A DNA stretch of 37,455 bases from Thiobacillus sp. (GTDB taxonomy: Bacteria > Pseudomonadota > Gammaproteobacteria > Burkholderiales > Thiobacillaceae): positions 1 through 37,455 of the forward strand of contig JAGVGD010000011.1 of NCBI GenBank assembly GCA_020057245.1, given 5' to 3'. The translations under genes and the position numbers were made by a program. Position 1 is the stretch's first letter. Every line of letters begins with the position of its first letter. Shown in pieces: positions 30,833 to 37,455 of this stretch. The notes below the pieces were generated by a model. It was not told the DNA's origin and ran no database searches. It saw only the letters and a program-made list of their open reading frames with translations.

Positions 30833-33094
30833 TCAGGTCGGGTCTGTCACCGCGTTCAGACTGGCGACCAGATCGGCAAGCGGCCGTGGGTGATCCAGCA
30901 GGAATCCCTGGACGTGGGCGAAGCCCAGACTCTCGACCTTGCGCAGGGCGGCTTCGGTTTCCACCCCTTCGGCTGTCAGCGAATAACCCGCGCTGATCAT
31001 CATGCGGGCAAAATCCGTCACCACCTGAGCTGCGCGGTCATCTGCTTCCAGCCGGCTGATCAGGGAAAGATCGAACTTGATCACGTCCACCGGCAAGTCG
31101 ACCAGATAGCGCAGCGGCGAATGCCCGGTCCCGAAATCGTCCATCGCGATGCGGTATTGCGAGGTGCGCAGCAAATCCAGATAGGTGCTGGCCTCGGTCA
31201 CTTGGGTGATCAGCGAGGTTTCGGCTATCTCGATCATCAGGGGATGGCGCGAGTTGTGGCGGGACAGTTCCAGCAAATACGACACGATTTCCGGCTGCGA
31301 TACGCTTTGCGCCGTCAGGTTGATGCAGACGCCCACCCCGGCGGGCAACTGCTTGGACGACAAATCCAGATCGACCTGCTGCAGTACGGCCAGATCGAAG
31401 CTGGTTTCCAGACGGCGGCTGCTGACCACCGGCAGGAACGCTGCCGGCAGGATCAGTGTGTCGTGATAGCGGATGCGCGCCAGCGCTTCATAGTATTTGA
31501 CCTCCAGCCCGGGCAGGCTGCGTATCGACTGGTAATGCATTTCGATCATGCCGGGCGAGGCCAGGGCTTGGAACACGGCGCTGGTCTCGCGGCTGGCCAC
31601 CAGGGTTTGCGAGGCGCGTTCCACGTCGTCGCCGTACAGCGCCACGCGGTTGCGCCCCGGTTGCTTGGCGGTATACATGGCGATGTCGGCCCGCTTGGGC
31701 AATTCGTCGATATGTTCGACCTGATCGGCCGCGCAGAAGGCAATGCCGATGCTGACGCTGATCGGCTCGTTGATATCGAGCTCGCTGAATCGCTTGGCGT
31801 CGAGCAGGCTCTGGCAGCGTTGTGCAATCTGCCGCGCCTGCGCTGGCGTGGTCCGCAGCAGGATGGCGGCAAACTCGTCGCCGCCCAGACGATACAGCCG
31901 GTCGTTGGCACGCAGCGCCGTCACCAGCGCGTCGGCGATGAGGGTCAGCACGCGGTCGCCCTTGGCGTGACCGTAGGTGTCGTTGATGCTCTTGAAGCGG
32001 TCGCAGTCGAACAGCAAAAACGCCACGCCTTGCGGAACAGTCTTGATCTCTTCGCGGAAGCGCGACCAGTCTTCTTCGTAGGCTCGCCGGTTGTAACAGC
32101 CCGTAAGCACGTCGTGGCGCGCTTGCGAACGGAACTCGCGATTCTGGTGCTCCAGCGAACCGTGGAGTTCACGCAGCTGCAGCTGGTAGTCGATCAGCGA
32201 ACGGTGAATGTTTTCCAGTTCGCTGATCCGCATCGGTTCGGCATGCTCGGGCTTGGGCTCGAAGCGGCCCTGCTTCATGTCATCGATGTCTTGCGACAAT
32301 AGCCGCAACGGCCGCACCAGCAGCCGGTTGTGCGCGACAAATCCCAGCAGGGCGGTGGCTGCCAGCAGGATCAGTAGCGCAAGCAGCGCCCGCGACAGGA
32401 TGGTCTGGAAGCGCAACTGCTCGGGGTCGCTGCGGGCGTTCAGCTGCAGATTCGGAAGCAGATCCGATGCGGGCAGGATCTCGCCCGGCTTCAGGTTCAG
32501 CTTGATGCTGGTGGTGTCGGTATAGCGGAAACTGTTCTGATTCAGCAGCTCTGCCATGTAATTCAGGCGGATCAGGCCGTGGCCGAGCAGCGCCAGTCGC
32601 CGTTCATCGCTGTAAACCGGAAACGCGTAGTACAGGGTAATGGCGCCGGCCTCGTTACTGAGCCAGCTGACGTGGAGATGCGGCGCCACATGAACCGGCA
32701 GCCGGGCAGGCAGTGCGTTGATGGCTACGCTGGAGCGCAGCATGTTGCCTGACTGGTCGTACAGCGCCACGCGGGCAAACCGGCTCAGCATGCCGCTTTC
32801 GTACACCCGCTGATCCCGCCAGTAGTTGTAGTACTCGGAGATCACCAGCTGTTGGCGGGTTTCATCCCAGCGCCCCAGGGCGGTGGCCTGTTTCCTGATC
32901 TGGCCTGACAGCCGTTCGACCGCGGAGGTGAATTCGGCGCGCGCAGCTTGCTGGCTGGACTGCGTGAGATTGTGCGAGACATTCCGCATCTCGTGCAGGG
33001 CAAAGCCACCGATCAGGCTTACCAGCACCAGCACGCCGACGATGAAGGCCAGCGCAGCCTGTTTGATCGGGATGGAGGCAGACGATTTCATCAT
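30833..33094 (-). CDS. Membrane GGDEF-EAL protein (cyclic-di-GMP enzyme)
   Basis: The 753 residues show membrane helix 1 (12-33), a periplasmic sensor region (about 34-230), membrane helix 2 (233-256), an HAMP-like segment, a GGDEF domain with intact GGDEF (404-408, after RL) and an EAL domain with EAL (536-538), Asn592, Glu622, Asp652-Asp653 (DDFG), Lys673 and Glu709. Both catalytic sites look complete, so it could both make and break cyclic-di-GMP depending on signal. The start overlaps the stop of the preceding hydrolase as ATGA. Confidence 0.94.
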   Translation of the reverse strand: MMKSSASIPIKQAALAFIVGVLVLVSLIGGFALHEMRNVSHNLTQSSQQAARAEFTSAVERLSGQIRKQATALGRWDETRQQLVISEYYNYWRDQRVYESGMLSRFARVALYDQSGNMLRSSVAINALPARLPVHVAPHLHVSWLSNEAGAITLYYAFPVYSDERRLALLGHGLIRLNYMAELLNQNSFRYTDTTSIKLNLKPGEILPASDLLPNLQLNARSDPEQLRFQTILSRALLALLILLAATALLGFVAHNRLLVRPLRLLSQDIDDMKQGRFEPKPEHAEPMRISELENIHRSLIDYQLQLRELHGSLEHQNREFRSQARHDVLTGCYNRRAYEEDWSRFREEIKTVPQGVAFLLFDCDRFKSINDTYGHAKGDRVLTLIADALVTALRANDRLYRLGGDEFAAILLRTTPAQARQIAQRCQSLLDAKRFSELDINEPISVSIGIAFCAADQVEHIDELPKRADIAMYTAKQPGRNRVALYGDDVERASQTLVASRETSAVFQALASPGMIEMHYQSIRSLPGLEVKYYEALARIRYHDTLILPAAFLPVVSSRRLETSFDLAVLQQVDLDLSSKQLPAGVGVCINLTAQSVSQPEIVSYLLELSRHNSRHPLMIEIAETSLITQVTEASTYLDLLRTSQYRIAMDDFGTGHSPLRYLVDLPVDVIKFDLSLISRLEADDRAAQVVTDFARMMISAGYSLTAEGVETEAALRKVESLGFAHVQGFLLDHPRPLADLVASLNAVTDPT

Positions 33095-33939
33095 GGCGCG
33101 GAAGGAAGTGTTTGCAGAAAGCCGAGCGTGTGTTCGAGCAGGTCGAACTCATGTTCGGCATCCATGAAATGATTGGCGCCCGGCACGATGATCATCGGCG
33201 TCTGGATGTGTTGCAGGGCCTGGAGCCAGCCGTGCCCCAGGATTTTGTCGGCATCGCCCATGATGAGCTGCATCCGCACCGGCGCGTTTTTTATGGCCGC
33301 AAGCGTGCGCGGCTGATCCCACACGGCATACGACAGCAGGTCTGCGGGGGGCGCGGCGTAGCGGGGGCAGAGCGACACGCTCTGAGTGACCAGGGTGGTT
33401 TGATTGCGTTGCACCTGATTTTTCAGCTGGGCTATCAGGTCGGGACGTGACGGGGTCGCCATCCGGGTTTCGATCAGGGAGGTCCCGATATAGGCCTTCA
33501 CTGCCGCATCGGGTTTGCCATCCAGATAGGCCAGCAGTTGCAGGCTGCCGAAACTGTGGCCAAACAGGACGATGTGCTGATGGCCGTGCGATTTCAGCCA
33601 GTTGACCCAACGGGCAATCTCGATGATGTCCTCATTCATGCTGTGGCGATGGATGGCCTCGCACGACAAGCTTTGCATTCGGTTGGGGATGTTGAGACTG
33701 AGCGTCGGCGCCAAAACGGTATAGCCGGCATCGTGCAGGCTGTTGGCAAGCGTCGCCACGGTGCGAAACTCGCGCGTTTGCAAAAAACCGTGCAATAGCA
33801 GAACCGCCGGTTTGCCGCGGGCGCCGGCCCGATAGTCTGCGCTGGCCTGAATGCCGGGACGTACTTTCAGCTCGACCAGATTAGCCAGAGCCGCGGCCGG
33901 AAAAAACAGGATCAGCAGGCAAAACAGCTTAAGGCGCAT
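33091..33939 (-). CDS. Secreted alpha/beta hydrolase, coupled to the GGDEF-EAL gene
   Basis: The 282-residue protein has a signal peptide (1-19, ending ALA-N) and an alpha/beta-hydrolase fold: oxyanion motif LLLHGF, nucleophile Ser129 in GHSFGS, an Asp in GDADKI, and a His in GANHFMD. It is probably an esterase or lipase-like enzyme of the periplasm. The ATG at 33939 was preferred over longer in-frame starts since the signal peptide begins there, although no Shine-Dalgarno is visible. The gene overlaps the following GGDEF-EAL gene by 4 bases. Confidence 0.85.
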   Translation of the reverse strand: MRLKLFCLLILFFPAAALANLVELKVRPGIQASADYRAGARGKPAVLLLHGFLQTREFRTVATLANSLHDAGYTVLAPTLSLNIPNRMQSLSCEAIHRHSMNEDIIEIARWVNWLKSHGHQHIVLFGHSFGSLQLLAYLDGKPDAAVKAYIGTSLIETRMATPSRPDLIAQLKNQVQRNQTTLVTQSVSLCPRYAAPPADLLSYAVWDQPRTLAAIKNAPVRMQLIMGDADKILGHGWLQALQHIQTPMIIVPGANHFMDAEHEFDLLEHTLGFLQTLPSAP

Positions 33940-34081
33940 GAAGGGAACAAAGTGTCGGGGGATACTGATTGTTTTACGGCAAATGCGCCGGAAAGCTATA
34001 GCCATGGCCATGCAAACGGTGTGGGTTCTGTACGGATGTTACACTCCAGCTCGAAATTTGGCGCAACAAAGTCTGGCCTGA

Positions 34082-36046
34082 ATGTCTGATCTCAAACGTA
34101 TTTTTTCTCCGGATGGCGCGTGCGCGACTGTATTGCCTGGTTGGCGCTCGCGTCCGCAACAGCTGGCCATGGCCGAGGCGGTGGAGCAGGCCATCGAGAC
34201 GCATGGCGTGTTGCTGGCTGAAGCTGGCACCGGCACCGGCAAAACCCTGGCTTATCTGATTCCCGCCTTGCTGTCGGGCGGCAAGGTGGTGATTTCCACT
34301 GGCACCAAGGCCTTGCAGGACCAGTTGTTCCACCGCGACCTTCCCGCTGCGCGGCGCGCACTGAAGTCGCCGGTCAAGGTGGCGTTGCTGAAGGGCCGCG
34401 CCAACTACGTTTGCCACCATCATCTGCAGCGCAACCTCGCCGATGGCCGTTTTGCCAACCGCGACGATGCGGCATGGCTGCAAAAAATCGCCCGCTTTGC
34501 CGAAACCAGCAGCAGCGGTGACCGCGCCGAAGCCGAAGGCATCCCGGAAGACGCCACCGCCTGGTTTTATGCCATTTCCAGCCGCGACACCTGCCTCGGC
34601 AGCGAATGCAGCCATTTCAAGGACTGCTTTGTCATGGTGGCGCGCAAGGCTGCGCTGGAGGCCGAGGTGGTGGTGGTCAACCATCATCTCTTCTTTGCAG
34701 ACCTGTGGCTGAAGGATGAAGGCGTGGCCGAACTCTTGCCCGCCTGTAACACCGTGATCCTCGACGAAGCGCATCAACTGGCCGAAACCGCCGCGCAGTT
34801 TTTTGGCGAAACCCTGTCGGTCGCGCAGCTGCTCGATCTGGCGGGGGATACCAAGCGGCTGGCGGCGGTGAAGGCGGGGGATTTTCCGGCGCTGCGCCGC
34901 GCCGCCGAAGACCTTGGCAAGGCGGCGCGCGACCTGCGGCTGGCGTTTCCGCAAAACCCGGTCAAGGCGACGGTGGCGGAACTGACGCGCTACGAAAAAT
35001 GGCCGGATGCGCTGAAAGCCTTGTCGGCGGCGCTCGATGACACGGCGAAACTGCTGGAAACCCAAGCCGAGCGCGATGCCGATTTGAAAAACTGCTTCGA
35101 GCGCGCGCAAGGCATCGAGGCCACGCTGGCCAGCTGGCAGCGCAACGACGATCCCGCCAACCCGCGCGTGCGCTGGCTCGAAACCACACTGAGCTCGCTG
35201 CTGCTGCATGCGACGCCTTTGTCGGTCGGCGCGATGTTCGGCGCCAAGCTCACCGAGCGCGCGCAGGCCTGGATTCTGACTTCCGCCACGCTCGCCGTCG
35301 GCGGCGATTTCACTCACCTGAAAACCCGGCTGGGCATTGAAGAAGCCGAAACCCTGTGCGTCGACAGTCCCTTCGACTATCCGCGTCAGGGCGTGTTGTA
35401 TGTGCCGCAAGGCCTGCCTGCGCCCAACACCCCCGAGTTCACCGATGCCGTGGTCGCGGCTGCTCTGCCGGTGCTGGAGATCAGCAAGGGGCGTGCTTTC
35501 ATCCTGTTCACCAGCCTGCGCGCGCTGGAAAAGGCGCGCGGTCTGCTGGTCGAAGCCTTCAAGCAGCGCGGCTGGGACTACCCGCTGCTGGTGCAGGGCG
35601 ATGCGCCGAAGAACGAACTCCTCGCACGGTTTCAGCAAGCCGGCAACGCCGTGCTGCTGGGTAGCCAGAGTTTCTGGGAAGGCGTCGACATGCCGGGCGA
35701 GGTGCTGTCCGTCGTTATCATCGACAAGCTGCCGTTCCAGCCGCCCGACGACCCCGTCGTCGCCGCGCACATCGCCCAAGCCGAAAGGAACGGCGGCAAA
35801 CCCTTCATGGATTACCAGTTGCCGCACGCCGCGATCAGTCTCAAGCAAGGGGCAGGGCGCCTGATCCGCACCGAAACCGATCGCGGCGTGCTGATGATTT
35901 GCGATACCCGACTGGCAGACAAGCCCTACGGCAAGCTGCTGCTGAACGCGTTGCCGGCGATGACGCGGACGCGCAAACTGGAGGTGGTGGCGCGGTTTTT
36001 TGCGACGCAGGAGACAGGACTCAAACCCGAGGCAGTAGTGGTTTAG
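34082..36046 (+). CDS. DinG/YoaA-type DNA helicase
   Basis: The 654-residue XPD-like superfamily 2 helicase carries Walker A EAGTGTGKT (47-55), four Cys for a 4Fe-4S cluster (Cys111, 171, 176, 182), DEAH (228-231), and the C-terminal LGSQSFWEGVDMPG and QGAGRLIRTETDRG motifs. It is a 5'-to-3' helicase thought to resolve replication or repair intermediates. The overall layout matches YoaA/DinG. It starts 71 bases from the divergent hydrolase unit. The space between the two, 33940-34081, has no obvious operator. Confidence 0.93.
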   Translation: MSDLKRIFSPDGACATVLPGWRSRPQQLAMAEAVEQAIETHGVLLAEAGTGTGKTLAYLIPALLSGGKVVISTGTKALQDQLFHRDLPAARRALKSPVKVALLKGRANYVCHHHLQRNLADGRFANRDDAAWLQKIARFAETSSSGDRAEAEGIPEDATAWFYAISSRDTCLGSECSHFKDCFVMVARKAALEAEVVVVNHHLFFADLWLKDEGVAELLPACNTVILDEAHQLAETAAQFFGETLSVAQLLDLAGDTKRLAAVKAGDFPALRRAAEDLGKAARDLRLAFPQNPVKATVAELTRYEKWPDALKALSAALDDTAKLLETQAERDADLKNCFERAQGIEATLASWQRNDDPANPRVRWLETTLSSLLLHATPLSVGAMFGAKLTERAQAWILTSATLAVGGDFTHLKTRLGIEEAETLCVDSPFDYPRQGVLYVPQGLPAPNTPEFTDAVVAAALPVLEISKGRAFILFTSLRALEKARGLLVEAFKQRGWDYPLLVQGDAPKNELLARFQQAGNAVLLGSQSFWEGVDMPGEVLSVVIIDKLPFQPPDDPVVAAHIAQAERNGGKPFMDYQLPHAAISLKQGAGRLIRTETDRGVLMICDTRLADKPYGKLLLNALPAMTRTRKLEVVARFFATQETGLKPEAVVV

Positions 36047-36100
36047 GGAGCAAGGCGGGCACGTTTCGGGTGACTCAGCGAGCCTGTTTAAATCCTGTTG

Positions 36101-37300
36101 CTACTCCGCCCGCAACGCCTCCACCGGATTCAAGCGCGCCGCCCGCAAGGCTGGTACCACGCCTGCTGCCAATCCAATCACTACCGACGCCACCAGCGCA
36201 CCGATCGCATACTCCCAGGGAATGTTGACCGGCAGGCCGCTGACGGCGGTTTTCAGCAGCCAGGCCAGCCCCGCCCCGAGTGCCAGGCCGCCGAGTCCGC
36301 CGAGGCTGGCGAGCAAAGTCGATTCCATCAAGAACAGCGTGCGGATCTGCGCCCGTGTGGTGCCGAGCGCGGTGAGCAGGCCGATTTCGGCGACGCGTTC
36401 GGCCACCGCGATGTGCATCAGCGTGACCATGCCGACCGCGCCGACCAGCAGCGAAATGCCGCCGAGCGCTGCGACGGCGAAGGTGAGTACGTCAAGCACG
36501 GTGCCGAGGGTTTCGAGCATCTGTTGCTGCGGCGTCACGGTGAAATCCTCGCGGCCGTGGCGGGCGAGCAGGATGCGGTGGGTGTCGGCGACCACGGCGT
36601 CGAGCGGCGCCCCGGGGCGGTAGGCGATGTGAATTTCCATCACGCCTTCGCGATTGAACACTTCGAGCGCGCGCGCGGTGGGGATGTAGACCGTGTCGTC
36701 GAGGTCGAAGCCGAGCACCTGCCCCTTGGGTTCCATCACGCCGATGACGCGGAAGCGCGACGCGCCGACCTGCAGGGTCGCGCCGAGCGGGTTGGCGCTG
36801 CCGAACAGTTCGCTGCGCACTTTCGATCCCAGCACCGCGTAGGCGCGCGGGTTGCGCGGATCGTCGGTGGGCAGGAACTGGCCGACCGCCACCCGCATGT
36901 TGAACGCGCGTGAAAAGTCCGGCCCCTCGCCATACACCGTGACGCGACGGCTGCGGCCCTGGGCGCGGATTTCCGCATTGCCCATCACCCCGGCGTTGGT
37001 GTATTGCACGAAGCGCGAAGATTTCAGCGCCAGCGCATCGTCCACCGTGAGCAGCCGCGCGCTGCTGATCGAGCCGACTGAGGTGCCGTGGGTGCGGGTC
37101 TTCCCGGGGGTGACGGTGAGGATGTTGGTGCCGAACTGGGTGAACTCGGCCAGCACGAAGCGGTGAATGCCGTCGCCGATGGATGTCAACAGGATCACCG
37201 CAGTGATGCCGATCGCGATGCCCGACATCGACAGCAGGGTGCGCAACGGGTGCGCGGTGAGCGCGGTGCGGGCGTAGCGCAGGGTGTCGAGCAGGGTCAT
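36101..37300 (-). CDS. MacB-type ABC permease (FtsX fold)
   Basis: The 399 residues have the MacB/FtsX layout: membrane segment near residues 22-42, a large periplasmic domain (TNILTVTPGKTRT..., YGEGPDFSRAFNMRVAVGQF), and three membrane segments in the C-terminal third with VAVGQFLPTDD and the FtsX motif ERVAEIGLLTALGTTRAQI. It ends PALRAARLNPVEALRAE, the family tail. The start overlaps the stop of the next-upstream permease as ATGA. The pair and a separate ATPase usually form an exporter for lipids, macrolides or siderophores. Confidence 0.9.
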   Translation of the reverse strand: MTLLDTLRYARTALTAHPLRTLLSMSGIAIGITAVILLTSIGDGIHRFVLAEFTQFGTNILTVTPGKTRTHGTSVGSISSARLLTVDDALALKSSRFVQYTNAGVMGNAEIRAQGRSRRVTVYGEGPDFSRAFNMRVAVGQFLPTDDPRNPRAYAVLGSKVRSELFGSANPLGATLQVGASRFRVIGVMEPKGQVLGFDLDDTVYIPTARALEVFNREGVMEIHIAYRPGAPLDAVVADTHRILLARHGREDFTVTPQQQMLETLGTVLDVLTFAVAALGGISLLVGAVGMVTLMHIAVAERVAEIGLLTALGTTRAQIRTLFLMESTLLASLGGLGGLALGAGLAWLLKTAVSGLPVNIPWEYAIGALVASVVIGLAAGVVPALRAARLNPVEALRAE

Positions 37301-37455
37301 TTGCCGCTCAATGCTCGCACCGGATCAAGCCTGGCCGCGCGCGCGGCTGGCAGCAGACTGGCGACGATGCCGGTGATCAATGCGGTGGCGATGCCGGCGA
37401 CGCTGGCCCACGTTGGCGGCCAGGCCGGCAGGGTGGGGTAGGCCAGCCGGATCGC
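37297..37455 (-). CDS. Second MacB-type permease, C-terminal part (cut by window edge)
   Basis: The last 52 codons of an FtsX-fold permease are visible, including a hydrophobic stretch (VAGIATALITGIVASLLPA) followed by ARAARLDPVRALSGK, the same kind of tail as the neighbour. The stop (TGA) overlaps the start of the following gene as ATGA. The start is outside the window. Confidence 0.8.
   Translation of the reverse strand, partial: AIRLAYPTLPAWPPTWASVAGIATALITGIVASLLPAARAARLDPVRALSGK

Noticed and set aside
1-37455. CRISPR arrays, tRNA or rRNA genes, prophage
   Set aside because: No regularly spaced direct repeats, no cloverleaf-like sequence and no phage-type gene cluster were seen.

Overview
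The window reads as chromosomal DNA of a free-living, high-GC betaproteobacterium, probably near the Nitrosomonadales/Rhodocyclales-type lineages. The grounds are PEP-CTERM surface proteins, a hemP-led heme operon, a DUF2325 protein next to a ferritin-like gene, a PIN-PhoH protein, UbiB, and AhpC/AhpF with an OM-type peroxide defence. No species can be named from sequence alone. Nearly everything from 1 to 28008 is on the minus strand. I see no tRNA, rRNA, CRISPR array or prophage.

Positions 1-22,530 form an iron and heme island. Three promoters have a good Fur-like operator placed over the core promoter. One (about 22,499-22,527) drives a very long operon: hemP, a small protein, a peroxiredoxin, a second small protein, hmuS, an ABM-fold monooxygenase, hmuT, hmuU, hmuV, an extra ribosomal protein S4, a third small protein, a protein with three tandem TonB C-terminal domains, and an ABC exporter. 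The second (about 8,911-8,940) drives five genes: four PEP-CTERM proteins, of which two are zinc metalloproteases, and a TonB-dependent receptor that is translationally coupled to the last of them. The third (about 428-460) drives tonB, which runs off the left edge. Between the two large operons lies a hugZ / ferritin-like / DUF2325 / VOC block, and ahpC-ahpF sits between the receptor and tonB.

Together these suggest one job. Surface-sorted proteases may open heme or iron proteins outside the cell, the receptor takes up the released ligand with energy from TonB, HmuTUV moves heme across the inner membrane, HmuS/ABM/HugZ degrade or traffic it, the ferritin-like protein stores iron, and peroxiredoxins limit the peroxide damage that heme and iron cause. 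The PEP-CTERM protease-receptor operon is the most interesting unit: each family is known, but I do not know of this iron-regulated combination as a described system.

The right part is ordinary housekeeping: a CDF metal exporter, nagZ, acpS, a radical SAM protein, PIN-PhoH, an NlpC/P60 peptidase, a helical protein, ubiB, a GGDEF-EAL protein coupled to an alpha/beta hydrolase, a DinG/YoaA-type helicase and two MacB-type permease genes. A 234-bp element with terminal inverted repeats and a 5-bp direct repeat (a MITE candidate) lies just upstream of ubiB.
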